The notes under the pieces are model-generated. The model was not told the origin of the DNA, did no database searches, and saw only the letters and a list, made by a program, of their open reading frames with translations. Positions 10,593 through 23,536 of a stretch of DNA of 64,000 bases are shown in pieces (positions within the stretch are counted from its first letter, which is position 1; the number at the start of each line of letters is the position of its first letter). Location of the stretch: positions 1,674,001 to 1,738,000 of the forward strand of contig JAIXMG010000002.1 in the NCBI GenBank assembly GCA_025201345.1. Direction: 5' to 3'. A program made the translations under genes and the position numbers. This DNA comes from Thamnidium elegans. Taxonomy: Eukaryota; Mucoromycota; Mucoromycetes; Mucorales; Mucoraceae.

Positions 10593-10979
10593 TTATTCTT
10601 TTTTGACGTCCATATCATGATCTTCTTCGTTTTCTGCATCGTTCATTTCTTCGTCTTCTACAGGTGCACTTGACTCAGGTACGAGAGAAGAAGGTTGAGG
10701 AGACTTTGGTTCTTCTCCTTTTGCAGGTGCAGTCAATGTATCCCTCTTATTAAGCAGCATAGGGTTCATACGCGAATTTTGGTGGTGCGCAGGAGGTGGT
10801 GATAGTACTGTTTTCGCTTCCAGGTCAGGAATATGGTGATGTACCTGTTCGCGATTGATGTTTGCAAGCATGGGTAAATCTCGTCCTGGTTCTGTAATAT
10901 CTCTGTGTTCAATTGATTTTGCACGACCAGTATGCTAATAAAATATTTGCTTTTTAGTGGGCACAAGATAATTTAAAAA

Positions 10980-11026
<47 letters not shown>

Positions 11027-12502
11027 TGGGTAAATGGTAATGCACTGCCGCTTAGACTTGAGTTTGTGTTATTGTATTGACTTGGATTCACTACGTCTTG
11101 AGGTACGGGGGCACTTGTATTTGAGGATTGCGAGGAGGGACGTTTCAAGATATCGAGACGTTGTTTGATGCGTGGGTTCGTTGGGTCTAAATCAGCAGCG
11201 CGTTGGTATGCGTCCAATGCGTCTTGCACTTGGTTGTTGCAGGTCTCGTAAAGCGTGCCCAAGTCATACCATACTTCGCTTATATACGGGTTTAATCGGA
11301 TCGCTTTGCTGTATGCGTCCAAGGCGTCACGGTACTGATTGATCTGGTAATAAAGCACGCCGATAGAGCACCAAAAGGTTGGGTTACGCGCATCACGGTA
11401 CACGGCTTGCTGGTACGACTCATACGCCTTATTATAATTCTGATCTACCATGTAACACCTGCCTAACAGATACCACGACTGAGCATCATTACTATCGATC
11501 TTTAAAGACTTGTTTAAGAACTGTACAGCTAACAACTGGCTAAAGAACGAGGTATCCTGCTGATGGTACAGCCAACCCAGCTGCTGCAAAACTTTGGCAT
11601 GATCTGGGTTCTCCTTCAAGACATGCTCGTAGCTTTCTTTGGCAGCCTCGTACTCTTTTTTTTGCTCGTACACGTGACCTGTTTGAAACCAAATGTCTGC
11701 TTCGGTTAACGGTAAAGGGGGCGTGTGCAAGATGTAACGAAAACATTGAAGTGAGAGATCAAATTTACGCTGCTGTTTGTAGATGATGCCGAGGCGGAAG
11801 TAGATTTCGTTGGATTTTTCAAAGTGCGGGTCCATCTTCATTACGGCCGAAAAGGCTTCTTCAGCATGTTCCAATGAGCCGTAGCGGTCGTAGAGGATAC
11901 CGATACCGTACCATAATTTGGGGTCCTTTTTGTGTGTGTATATTTTTGTTTGGTTAGTGAAGAGGGTAAATTTTTAAGGGGGATTGTAAAATTTACCTTG
12001 GGATTGGATAAATGGTACAATGCTTGTTGGTAAGCTTGGTAAGCATCTTGTAAATTATCCATCATTAAGTAACAGTGGCCCAATGACGCCCAGGTATCAC
12101 CATTATTTTCTTGAATGACTAGAATACGTTTAAAGAAATCGACAGCCTTTTTTTTATAAAATGGTAAATAAAATTGCTTTTTTTTTTAAAAATTAATTAA
12201 TTTTACTTTTGAAAATTGTTCTCTTCCTCTGCAGAGAGAAGCAATTTGAGTTAAAGCAGGTACTGAGTATGGGTTATGTCTTAGTGCGGATTCATAACAA
12301 TTGAGTGCTTTATCATAGTCTGCCATCATTTCTGCAAGACTACCTATTTTAGGATTTTATGAAGAGAGAGTTAAATATACTTTTTTTTTATCCATCTTGT
12401 TTTTTTTTTACCGATGGTTAACCAAGTTTGTTCATTAACAGCGGCTAGTTTTTGAACTGTGTTGGATTGTAGTTTCTGATGTTGTTGTAAAAGCGTGTTC
12501 AT
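10593..12502 (-). CDS. SSN6: General transcriptional corepressor Ssn6/Cyc8 (TPR protein)
   Basis: TPR scaffold that recruits Tup1 to promoters through DNA-binding repressors. Exons 12502-12412, 12343-12207, 12146-11997, 11925-11026 and 10934-10593 join in phase to give 539 residues. About ten tetratricopeptide repeats fill residues 20-400 (WLTIGSLAEMMADYDKALNC, WASLGHCYLMMDN, VWYDLGTLYETCNNQ). The stretch around the last motif is nearly diagnostic of Cyc8. After the TPR array the tail is short, Pro/Ser-rich, then acidic (EDEEMNDAENEEDHD). Budding-yeast Cyc8 is 966 residues with long Gln-rich regions, which are absent here. The fourth intron begins GT followed by about 45 A. The start is set by MNTLLQQHQK running straight into TPR 1. 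Confidence 0.92.
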
Positions 12503-12808
12503 CTTTGTTTAAAATAAAAAAATAAAAGAAAAAAAGGGAAATAAAAAAGAGAAACGTTTTTTTCTTTTTGGGTAAAAAACAACATTTAAGGTTAAAACTC
12601 AATATTTCTGACGCCGATCATTTTCATGTAACAGACTTTTTTGCAGCAAAACGTCGGATACATCATCGGTCTTCCCCTCTCTATCCTCCCCTTTTAAATC
12701 GCATGAATTTCGTTTCTTTAAAGCGTTTTTTTTATTATTGCTTTAAAAAGTAGTATAATACACATTTACATTTTTCTCTCTGTTCTAAAAAGTAATTTTT
12801 TTTTTCCC
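12503..12808. other. Tandem-gene spacer (SSN6 promoter / RPB6 3' flank)
   Basis: About 305 bases of AT-rich DNA with T-runs; no other signal identified. Confidence 0.5.
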
Positions 12809-13326
12809 TTATTCGATAATCAAGTTACAAACATCCCAATCCTCAAAAGTACCATCAGGTAAGAAACGTCTGACAATTAAAGGAATCTTCTTTTCTCTTA
12901 ATTCCTTCATGGCAATAGCTAATGCGTCTGACTCACCATCGAGTTCAACCATGACAGGTGCATTTAAACTATGTATACATATAAGTAAAAAAAAAAAAAA
13001 AAAAAATGACTTTCTTATACCCGTATATATCCTACCTGATTTGAAGTGCACGAGTACCTAAAATTCTAGCTCTTTCATATCTGGTCATATAAGGCGTAGT
13101 TTGTCTAACTTTACTTTCGGTAGCAGGAATAGCTTCGCTTTGGTCAAGAATCATGACTGTATCTTCCATCTACACAAAAAAAAAACAGTAACGTCAATTG
13201 CGTGTCCTTTTCTATCCTCTCACTTTTTTTTTAAAAAAAAAACTTACAGTAGCGCTGCAGAGTAATAAAGTTAGTATTCATGTAAACAACATTGACCGCA
13301 TGTAACTAAACTTACTCTCCGTTCAT
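12809..13326 (-). CDS. RPB6: RNA polymerase I/II/III shared subunit Rpb6 (ABC23)
   Basis: Small subunit common to all three nuclear RNA polymerases, needed for assembly and clamp stability. Exons 13326-13316 (11 nt), 13254-13248 (7 nt), 13169-13036 and 12968-12809 give 103 residues in phase. The core is unmistakable: [39 protein letters not shown], then [19 protein letters not shown]. The two tiny exons each have a GTAAG donor and, for the 7-nt one, a CTCTGCAG acceptor; joined they read MNGDAT before [10 protein letters not shown]. An alternative start at ATG 13169 removes them and loses only six residues. The usual long acidic N-terminal tail (human protein 127 residues) is much shortened. 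Family identity is certain; use of the micro-exons needs transcripts. Confidence 0.93.
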
Positions 13327-13358
13327 TTTTTATATGTGTATTTGTAAAAAGAAGAAAA

Positions 13359-13390
<32 letters not shown>

Positions 13391-13462
13391 CATTTTTAAA
13401 AAAAGACAAGCCTTTTAGTGACTATTTTTCATTTTTTATCTTTTTTATTAATACATTTTTTT

Positions 13463-15561
13463 TTAGCGGCGTACAGAGTTGTGAATTTTACTATAGATAC
13501 GTTTACCGTAAGGGGTATTACGAATAGAGGGTAATAAGGGACGAATGCGATCTATGAATTGAACGCGTTGGTCTTGTTCGGCAAAGTCTAGGCAGGTTTG
13601 AATGACATAATTTGCATACGAATCTCGTAAGAATTTTTCCATTTGTGGGTGGTTAGTGATACCTGCAATCAGTAGGCGTTTTGTATCCCTTTCGGCTACA
13701 CGAATGCACTACACAATATGTTAATAATTAGGACGAAAAAAAAAAAGGATTTTTTTTTATCTAACCTTTTCAATCACGTTGGAACTAAACTTTTGTACAG
13801 ATAGTTCGCGTATAGGATCAATAAATCGACGTATTAAATTATCCGAGTACTTGGCATCACCCAACTCTAATACATATTGTACAACGTAGTTTCCAAAAGG
13901 GTCTTGGACTAGCGGTAAAGCATGTTGTGTAATTACATTTACAAGTTGAGTCTAGTGCAAAGGGGAGAGAAAGAAAGGGGGAATGGGGGATGTCTTTAGT
14001 TAGTAATTCGTTTTTTCAATAAAAAAAAAAAAAAAAAAAAACCTTTTGTGTGGGTGTAGCATGGTCAATGCAACGTTGATAGACACAACATCCATGTTTA
14101 TGCGATGCAACTTCAATACAGTGCCGACTTACGGTGTCATAGATAAACTGATTGTGTTCGGGACTTAATTTATGTAGGCATTTTTGTATGACGTGGTTAC
14201 CATTCAAGTCTTTAATTAAAGCGACTACATTTGGTTCCAGGGCAACGATGACGGCTTGAATCTGATATTGTTTTTAGTTTTTATTTTTACTTTTTTTTAT
14301 GTGTATACTTACTTGTCTTTTAGTGGATAGAAACTCAATTAGCTTTTGTACGGCTCTTGTACCGTGCATACTAAGACAAATCTTTAAGAATTCAGGAGCA
14401 ATAACTTGCACAATGCTTGAACGCTGTGCATCATCGCACCTCTCCAACAATTTTTGACAGAGATAATTACCAAACGGATCAGTCATCAATTCAACAAAAT
14501 GTAAATTAATTTCTTTATAAATCATATCTACGTTTAATTTTGATTCCTCCAGTTTTAATTGTAAGAACCTACATCCATGTTGGTCTTTGCATAATTCAAA
14601 CAACTTGTCTTGAAATTCAATTAATTGAAGACCCGCAAATTTATTATTGTTGTTGGTTGCAGCAGCAGAAGCAGAAGCATCAGAAGCATCAGATTTTCTT
14701 TCTTGTTGTGTGTTACAAGTAGATGTAGAATTAGAGTACCTGAGTGAAGGCACTGATTCGGTAATATGAGAGTAGGTACAGGTGTCTTTAGTGGTACAGT
14801 GACCATATTGACGAAATTGTTGACATGGTTCAGATGTGATATGGTATGCACTGAGTGCAGCAGTTGTCATTTGAAGATCGCAATTGGATAATCTTGTCTT
14901 GTGGGTGTTGGTGTTGGTATTTGTGGTAGGTGTCGATTGGTTTAACCAACCATGAGAAAATCGTCTGGCTGGTTGAGCATAAAATGCAGATTGTCCAATA
15001 TTACTATTATCTAAGTAAGCTGAATTATTCCAATTTGATTTACTTGCTTCTAACTCTAGATCAGAAGTAGCAAACTATATTTAAACAGTTAGTTAATAAG
15101 AAGATTATTTCTAATATGAAATTTTAAATTACCAATCCATAGTTGGTATTATTATTAAACAAGTAACGTGAGCGTAAATAATTGTTTTGTTGAAATAAAG
15201 TAGTAGCTGCATTTAATAGTCAAAACCAAAACATATATATTTATCTATCTATTTTTTTTTTTTTTATACCTGTAGTGTTATCATCAAAGAATGATGATTG
15301 GCTATTGATTGAACCTACATCTATACTGAATGATCTCGAAGGTGGTTTGGTAAGGAAATCAATAGGTGTATCATAGTGACTGAATGACTTTTCAAATAAG
15401 CTGCGTAGTAACTAGTTAGTACGACAATTAAGTTTTTAACTTTTTTTTTTTTTTTTTTTTTACCTTCTGCTTTCGTCGTTTGAATTACGACGTGATCCAG
15501 GTACAGAACGCGATGCTATATCTTCAGTACCATAGTTTGTTTGTTTCTCAATAGTCATCAT
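13463..15561 (-). CDS. Pumilio-family (PUF) RNA-binding protein with a CCCH zinc finger
   Basis: Seven exons (15561-15464, 15400-15270, 15206-15133, 15074-14313, 14261-14043, 13951-13766, 13708-13463) join in phase to 571 residues. After a Ser/Asn-rich N-terminus lies a C-x8-C-x5-C-x3-H finger (residues about 190-209, CQQFRQYGHC then CTYSH). Eight PUF repeats follow. Their base-reading residues are C/R..Q, N/Y..Q, T/R..Q, N/H..Q, C/C..Q, N/Y..Q, S/N..E and N/Y..Q. By the established PUF code this predicts a 3'-UTR site close to UGUANAUA, as for Pumilio and Puf3. The likely role is cytoplasmic mRNA repression or decay. Introns 1 and 5 carry long homopolymers beside the donor. The family is certain; target transcripts are inference. 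Confidence 0.92.
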
Positions 15562-17154
15562 CTAATAATAATACAAAAAATTGGTAAGAATAAGAAAAAA
15601 GAAGAGAGAGAGTTATACAAAATAAAAAAGGAGTTAAACTTCATTTTATATATCTTTCTCTTTTTCTTTTTAAGGAGAAAAAAAAAAGTCTTTTTTAAAA
15701 AAAAAGTCCAAGTATACATTTTTTAGAAAAAAAGATGCAAGATCGACAGGGTTGTTTAAAAGGGAGCCCTTTTTTGTTTACTAGTAAAAAGAGGAGGAAA
15801 AAAATAAAGAAAACGAAGGAGATGCAGAAAAGGGGGGGTTTTTTATTTTTCAATAGTGACCGGATATTGAATTTTTTTGCATTAATTTTTCAACATATTT
15901 GAGCAGTGAGGCGTAAAAGGGTTAATTTACTTTATTTTCTCCCTTTGGATTGCAGGTAAATATTATAAAGACTTGTTTTGGCAGTAAACTCATTCCTTTC
16001 TTCTTTTATATTCTTTTTTTTTTCTATATGTAAAACGCTTTTTAATTTAAATTTTCCGTAACTGTAGCCATATTTTTGTGAGGGGACTTGTCCTCCTTTT
16101 ATTTATTGTTTCCATCATTGTCCATGATCTAGGTCACGTTTTTAACAAGTCACTATATATGGCATAATTAATCTCTTTCTTTGTACAAGAAGTTTATTTC
16201 AAGATGCAAGGAATAGTAGCAAGAAATATTGTTATTATATTATCTGAAATTAAAGCGTGACTCAGAGAGCTTCTTCATCCCTCATCTTCGGCAACTATAG
16301 TACTATCAAAAACCAGCACAATCCCAGACTTTCAAAAAGAGCAGATATAAAAAAAGTATACACAATCACCAGAAAAATGGAGCTGAAAGCCTACGATTAT
16401 GAAGACAAAGCCGTATACAATATATATGCGCATTTGTAAATAGCTCCTTTATAACGTTATGAGCCATCCAATTTTAGCATCGATAAATAGGAACCAAAAC
16501 GGAGCACCTAAAGTTTTATTAATGACACACTGCATATTATAGGCAAGTACGAGAGTCTGAAAGGTTTTATTTTATCATTTATTCGTACGTCAGCTCAAAT
16601 GAGTGCTGTGGCTGAAAGAAGAAATAAGAATTCATACCTATACTTTAATTGATTGTCTTTATATTAATACATAACTACATAATAACTAGACTGTATGACT
16701 TATTATGCTTGAGCTAAGGACGGGCCCTTGAAATATTTTTTGTTGTTATGGATACTTACTTCTTACTGAAGAAGCTCTTCCTTCTATTAGCGTGAGTGCT
16801 TATGACGGAGCATGGAATTACCGCTGGAAGGAGGTTATCCCGGTATGTGAACCCTTATTTATCCAGTTTGCCTACAAGTTGGCTGCAGGTAAAAAAAAAA
16901 CTCTTCTCATTCGTCCTAAACTTCTTCTGAACAGTGGAAATACCCCCCCCCCCTTTAAACTCAAGTACCAGAGTTCTGGTGACTCAACTCAGTCCGGGGG
17001 CCAAAATTTATTGGTGGTACAATTTTTAGCTTTCTAACTTTTTTGTATCAGTATAATAAGCTTTTTTTTTTTTTTTTTTTTTTTTTCGGTTCTTCTTTCT
17101 CCTTTCCTTACTTTTTATTAGTTTATTTTACAATATTCCTAGTTTTTTTAAAAC
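15562..17154. other. Intergenic region with weak coding-like remnants
   Basis: About 1.6 kb between the divergent PUF and Rab genes. A 60-codon open frame at 16257-16439 and another from 16792 (SAYDGAWNYRWKEV) look more protein-like than the rest but match nothing I know and have no splice context. A T-run lies near 17061-17086, close to the Rab promoter. Confidence 0.4.
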
Positions 17155-18125
17155 ATGAGTAGAGACGATGAATATGATTATCTTTTCAAAGGTACTTTAT
17201 TTAATACCTAGTTTACCTTCTTTTTAACTCCTCTCTCCTTTCCCAATTCTTATTTGCTAGTTGTCCTTATTGGTGACTCGGGTGTAGGTAAAACTAATCT
17301 ATTATCCAGGTTCACTCGTAACGAGTTTAATCTGGAGTCTAAAAGTACTATCGGTGTCGAGTTCGCCACTCGTAGTGTCCAGGTTGATAACAAAACTGTT
17401 AAAGCCCAGATCTGGGATACAGGTAAGAAAAAAAAAATTCTATTGTTCTATACGATTTCATCTCCCGGGGTAGAATAACAAAAACTAATCTGTATATTAG
17501 CTGGACAAGAAAGATATCGTGCCATTACCAGTGCGTAAGTAACCGAAGAAAAAAAAATATTATAATATTTCAAGTAGTAACAGTTTATTTAGTTATTACC
17601 GTGGTGCTGTTGGTGCATTGTTAGTCTATGATATCGCAAAATATGCAACTTATGAGAACGTAATGCGTTGGTTAAAAGAACTTCGTGATCACGCAGATTC
17701 AAATATAGTCGTCATGTTAGTTGGAAATAAGAGTGATTTACGACATTTACGTGCAGTACCCACGGAGGAAGCCAAGCAATTTGCAGGTAACTTATATATA
17801 CTCCATCATGTACACTACAATCCCCCCTTACATTGGTTTATTTTATTAGCTGATAATGGTCTTTCATTTATCGAGACTTCTGCTCTTGATTCAAGCAACG
17901 TAGAGCTTGCATTTCAAAGAATCTTGACGGGTACAAAAAAATTTTTTTTTCTAGATATTAGATCTAGTCACTTATTTTTTATTATTTTTATGTGTAGAAA
18001 TCTACCGTATTGTCTCTAACAAGGCACTTGAATCATCAAACGACGTTATTAGACCAACAGCTGGAGAGAAGATTACTGTTACTCAACCAGCTGAAGAACA
18101 AAAGCAAGGTGGCGGATGTTGTTAA
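17155..18125 (+). CDS. Rab11/Ypt31-type small GTPase
   Basis: Membrane-traffic switch of recycling endosomes and late Golgi exit. Six exons (17155-17191, 17261-17422, 17501-17534, 17593-17786, 17850-17930, 17998-18125) join in phase to 211 residues, the normal Rab11 size. The start [20 protein letters not shown] matches the family closely. All nucleotide motifs are present: GDSGVGKT (P-loop), STIGVEF (switch I), WDTAGQERYR (switch II), NKSDL and ETSAL. The protein ends in GGGCC, a double-cysteine geranylgeranylation signal. The hypervariable tail ([14 protein letters not shown]) is Rab11-like. Introns fall after short conserved blocks, and one exon is only 34 nt. Whether it is Ypt31/32-equivalent or one of several paralogs cannot be seen here. 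Confidence 0.95.
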
Positions 18126-18405
18126 TTATTTATTATTACTGTTGAGAAAAAACTTAATAACTATACACAATCCTAATTTATACCCTTTTACAAATAAAGA
18201 AAAAATACAGTAACTATAGCGATTTCATCACGTGGAGCCATTGTCGGTACATCACCCCGTTCTAACATTTATGATTGTTGGGGCGGAGAAATGATTAAGA
18301 CTCATACTTAATTCAGATTTTTTTTTTTGATTTTCTATTTATTTTACTTTTTCTTTTTTCTTTTGTTTTCTTTTAAAAAAAAAAAAATATATATATATAT
18401 ATTAT

Positions 18406-19702
18406 ATGAGTGTAAAAAGCACTTTTGAAAATGATTCTACAGGGTATCATTACGCAACAATAAAACCCATCATTCATTTAATACGTATCATGGCATGGAA
18501 AAAAAATTACACACGGCAGTCTATCATGTTGACATTACTGTGGACATTCTTTTGGTTTCATACATCAATTATAGCGTATGGTATGCCAATATGGATTATA
18601 TTGGCATTGTATCATTACTGCATTGATCATAAGCCAAATGATAACCAGTCTCGGTATAATGATGATATAGAGAAATTGACAGACGAATTAAAGGAGATTC
18701 AATTAGAATTATCATTATTACTCCCCAGTGCAGAATCAAAAGACCGATTTCGCCGTCGATCTCTATTTGTATTAGACCAGAGCTATTATTATCAAGCACT
18801 TGTATTTACTATAATATATACAGTATGGATCGGTTTATTAAACGTGTTTGGTGGTAATAAGATTGTTTGGTTTCTCGGTTGTTTTATTCTTACCTGGAAC
18901 AGTCCATTGTTGAAACTGATTCGATACTCGTATCATAGGGTTGAATTCTTATTTAACAAGCCCAACAACAAAGAAATCATTAAATCAACAACAATAAAAC
19001 CAAATAGTATGACACATACAAATGATCATATTGATCGTTTTTATAGATTTGTCATCATAGAACATCAACGTTGGTGGTTACATTGTGGTTGGACTTCACT
19101 ATTATTACCAAACGAAAGACCAGAATGGTAAGTTATTACTGAATATCACATGAACAACCATCATTAAATACTTTTTTTATTTTTTTTATTTATTTAGGTC
19201 GGACCAATATCTGTCTGAGGTACCGTCTACTACATTATTTCATTTACCCCCACCTACAACCAAATTTGATAAAGTAACTCACAAGACTATCAAGACAACT
19301 TGGGAGTGGATATCACCAGAATGGCAAATAGATGAAAATCACAATGTTGATAAAAATGGTTGGGAGTATGGTAGTTGGGATTGGACAGCATGGAGTACAA
19401 AATCTTCTGGTTTACGCGTGCTTACACGACGCAGACATTGGATTAGAAATGCACGCCTTGTGAAAGAAGAAATATCTACTTTACCTATCAATATTAATAT
19501 AAAGAAAAGTAAATGTGTATCAATCTCAACTTCATTATCTTCAGAAGATTCATTCATGTGTGCTACTCCCATTACATCACCTGTTTCCCTTTATACAAAG
19601 TCCATCAACACGAGTACTATAACTTTCAATCAGTCTGTGGAACCTACCCTGTTCTCCGATCGTCATTCTACAGTCGATAGTCAACTATGGCTGCGTCGCT
19701 AA
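18406..19702 (+). CDS. Pex30/Pex31-like dysferlin-domain membrane protein
   Basis: Two exons, 18406-19127 and 19198-19702, joined TG|G, 408 residues. Two hydrophobic double-spans (about residues 40-75, LTLLWTFFWFHTSIIAYGMP, and 125-165, ending FLGCFILTW) resemble the reticulon-like hairpins of Pex30-family proteins, which shape ER subdomains where peroxisomes and lipid droplets form. The C-terminal half has a dysferlin (DysF) signature: WEWISPEWQID, NGWEYGSWDWTAW and RRRHWIRNARL, the paired W/R pattern of DysFN and DysFC. The family is also filed as Pex24/Pex28-32 peroxins. The tail is Ser/Thr-rich. A separate ORF on the other strand across this gene is a shadow. The exact paralog is not resolved. 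Confidence 0.8.
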
Positions 19703-21141
19703 AAAAAAAAAATTTGAGCACGTTTTTTTCTCCCAACTTTTGTACCATATTTGTATTTCTTTTTAGCTGTATTACCCCATTATTACTAATTCCCCTTTTT
19801 ACTTAATTTATAATTCTTTTTGTACTCTTTTTTTTTAAAAAAAAACTTTATACATCTAATTCTATTCTAAAATAAACAACGTACGTCATGTTTATAACAT
19901 CTTTTTTATTTATATTTGGTTGTTGTATTATATCACTGCAACTTTATACTAACTGGGCTTGGAATATATAAAAAAAAAAGGGGGAATACTTAAAAAAGTT
20001 AAGCCAAGACAAACCAAAAAGTTATTGTATCACTTTTTTACTTCTATTTATACCCGAAAAATCCTGCGCAGTAAAAAAAAGATAATATGATGGCATACGC
20101 TTTAACATTGATAAGACACATCCTGGTATATAACTTTATTTTTGCTCATCTGACTGGATGCATTCTGAGATTTGACAGGTATTATGATGTATACGGTATG
20201 AGAAAAAAAAGTCTTAATATGGCAGTACAGATGAAAACACTGAACTGATTCCATGGCAACAAATTTCATTATTCTTCATCGTCATAATGAAGATCAATAA
20301 AAGCCATGTAAAAGCAAATAATGGAAGCATATTCTTTAAAAATGCTCAATACACAATCAGTGAATATTGCCTCCGCCCCTTTCTGTCATTACGTCCGGAA
20401 CAACTGATTAAGGCACGAGGCAGAGATATCAAGTTTTGTTGTTGTGATTATTACTGGAACGCTTCATGATCTGGAGTAATTATTCTTTAACTCTTTTACA
20501 ATGGTTCGGACAGGAACATATTGACAAGTCGGTGATAATGAACTCTAATTCATGAACGACTTCTTTCAACTTCATTTCTTGCCGAGAATCCTGGGTTCAA
20601 GTAAAAAAAAAAAAATTCAAAAATTTACAAGAGTATGATTTTAAAAGAATAAAAAAGAATAATACAAACAGATATAAAATCCAAGTTTGTATTTATACCA
20701 ATTGTAATGTTAATATTTAAGTCGGAAGTAAGTAACAAAAATAACGACTGATTACTATTATCATGATGAGCTAACAAGCAATTTGTCTGTATTTCACATC
20801 GTACTGGTAGCGCTTATTAAACTCACTAAACAAGTCTGATCATCGTTTTCAGTAATAACGTGTGTTGAAGATGCTGATAGTTAATTGCATGAATAAGTGG
20901 TACACAAGATAAATCATAAGATTAATAAAGTCGCGTCTTGATTCAACCGTATGTAAGTGCCTCAATTGCATGGTACCAGACCTAGAATTAATATTAGCAT
21001 TGATGCCAACATTAAAAATGCAATCAAATTTAAGCGCGAGATTTTTGTTCCGTGACTTGCTATAAAAAATTGTAAAAAAGTCGTGTTTTTTTAATACTCA
21101 TTGCTTATTGTTTCTTTTTTTTTTTTCCACAATTTAGAAAG
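19703..21141. other. Intergenic region, no assignable gene
   Basis: About 1.4 kb between two plus-strand genes. A 60-codon frame at 20287-20469 and a short frame from 20088 (MMAYALTLIRHIL) are the only protein-like stretches, and neither has homology I recognise. The last 80 bases with T-runs are the NDC1 leader. Confidence 0.4.
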
Positions 21142-21780
21142 ATGCAATCTGCCTTTGCACCAAAGCCGACGGCAACAAATAAAAAGGCAGAACCAGCCCG
21201 AGTTAATAGCAAATCATATACAAGTGCTTACAGCTATGTTAATAGCAAATTTTGCAAACGATACTATGTAACTCTTTACATGTTTTCTGGCTTATTAGCG
21301 ATTCTTTTTCAATTAGGATTCTCTCTCAATTACCGTAAGTAAAAGCTAAGGACTAAAATGAAGAACAAAACTAATGGGATATATTGTTTACTTATTGTAT
21401 AGATAATTTTTATAATGTACTCTCCTTGAAAACTTTTTTCTTTTCATTATTACTCTTTACAGTTGGTTCAACTCTCTCAGTATTACGAAGCTTGAAGTTT
21501 ACTGGTAATTACTACATGTATAAAAAAAAAGACTATCACTTTTTACTAACAATAAAAAATTAGTTTGGGAACCTACTTATTCTAGCAATATTGCAGAATT
21601 TTTATCTGTCTGTACATCTTCAGATAACTTGCTTATTTTGGCCGCTCATATTATCAGCAGTCTTGTCGTCATTTGCTCATATTTCTCTTGGATTATGGAA
21701 GAAAAATATACCTTGAATTTCTTGTTACAACCCCCTGGGTAAGATTTGACCTCTTTTTATATAGTCGTGAATTTTATTTT

Positions 21781-21828
<48 letters not shown>

Positions 21829-23466
21829 GCAGACATTATTTAGGTGCTCGTCAGTTAAACCAAGAAAAGATATTTATTTACCTTTACGCTTTTATTTTGG
21901 GTTTCAACTACACTGTAGACTTTTTAGTGAATAGAAATTTCGTTGTAAAGATTAACAATGTTCAGGTAATATATTTTATGTGTTTACTGCAAAAAAAAAG
22001 GTAATAATTGGTATTTCTATTTAGCAACCTTTTGATTATGAAATCAAGAATAGTCTTGGTACTGTTCTTTGCAAATCAGCTATGAGAGCTCTTAGATCTT
22101 TTAGAAATACTTATGTTATCTTTGTTATCTGCAATGGATCTATTTATTACTTTGTTGCTCGTATTTTTGGTTCTTATTACAGGTAAAAAAAAAAAAAAAA
22201 AAAAAACGATAGAAATTATACGTCGACAAAAAAAAGTGTTTAACAAGCAAGAATTAGGGTATTGGATTCACCTATTGTTGGGTTCCGTTGGATTGATATT
22301 CATCTCTTTTTGAGATTGATTGTTGCTGGTATCCTTACAACAACTGTTTTCAATCTTTCTAATCGTATTTATGACGCTATCTATTCTTATGTAAGTGTTT
22401 TTGGCTGAGATTTTTTTTCCGGTGTACTAATTACTGCAGTAGACTTTGCCTTATACCGATCCTTATGCTAACCAATTCGAGTGTTTGATTCAAGGCCTTT
22501 CTAACAAAGAACATGACCTTATTAGAGCAGTAGCATTTTCTGAACTTGCTCTCCTTTCCAATAAGCGACCCGATAAGCGCAAGGCGCTTTTTAATGTCGT
22601 AGGAAACGAATTGCATGAAAATGCATGGTATAAGATTATGACACAATGTTTACTTGTCATTGACGATATACGTACTAAAATTGATATCGAATATAATGGA
22701 GTTCAACCTGTTGCTACACCTACGCCAGTTGCAAAGCCAGTAGAACAAACCATTTCCAACCGTTTAACATTTTCAAATGGACCTATTTTTACTGAAACTA
22801 AAAAGAATCAAGTTTATTATGATGACAGAACCAGTTCAATCTTTTCAGAGGTATCCGAGTTGGCAGAAAATATTCCAGCACATTTACCTCAACCAGAGAC
22901 AGTGATTACTTCTTCTATTGGTTGTTTAAAAAAGAGCGTTGTTGTGGATATGATTAAGTCGTTGGAATTTAGATTTGGATCCATTGGTGTTTTAGAATCA
23001 GTTTATGCTGACACTGTATTGAGACGTATGCAAACTGTATTTAACAAGTATCAATTGGTTATTTGGGCAGTCCAATCTCTTGGAAGTTTAACTTCTGGTT
23101 CTTTAAAAGAAGATGCATATGGATTTGTGCAAAACGATATAGAACATATCTTGAATTCTTTGTTGGCTTGTTTGGTTCAAGTTGAAAAGTATGTACAATC
23201 TCCACCTACTGGTTACAAGAAATTATTAGATCAACATTTAATTCCTGGGGAAGTTGAAGCTGTTATTTTAGGTAAAGTTTTTTGCGAGTGAAAAAAAAAA
23301 AAAAAAAAAAAAAAAGTGTAATAACCGTGTTTTTTCTTTTTTAATTGTAGCTTTAAAAGAAGCTATTTATCAAATTACTACCACTTTTAGTAGTTATACT
23401 GAAAACTTCAAGATTGATAACAAGCATGCTAATAAGTGGAATAGCTTTTTAAACTTTCAAGAATAA
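21142..23466 (+). CDS. NDC1: Nuclear pore transmembrane nucleoporin Ndc1
   Basis: Membrane nucleoporin anchoring pores and, in yeast, the spindle pole body. Eight exons (21142-21334, 21403-21504, 21564-21738, 21833-21965, 22025-22182, 22258-22390, 22443-23271, 23351-23466) join in phase to 612 residues, near the yeast 655. The N-terminal half holds about six membrane spans (LYMFSGLLAILFQLGFS, AAHIISSLVVICSYF, FIYLYAFILGFNY, FLRLIVAGIL). The soluble C-terminal half has the family pattern around FSELALLSNKRPDKRKALFN and WYKIMTQCLLVID. The intron after exon 3 contains a T-run of over 40; the one after exon 5 starts GT then about 21 A. Assignment rests on span number, length and the C-terminal motif; other polytopic proteins are possible but less likely. 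Confidence 0.75.
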
Positions 23467-23536
23467 AATAAATAAAATCAAATGTACATAAAAAAAAGCA
23501 GTTAGGATGTTTTGTTTTTTTTTTTAGTTGTCCAGA

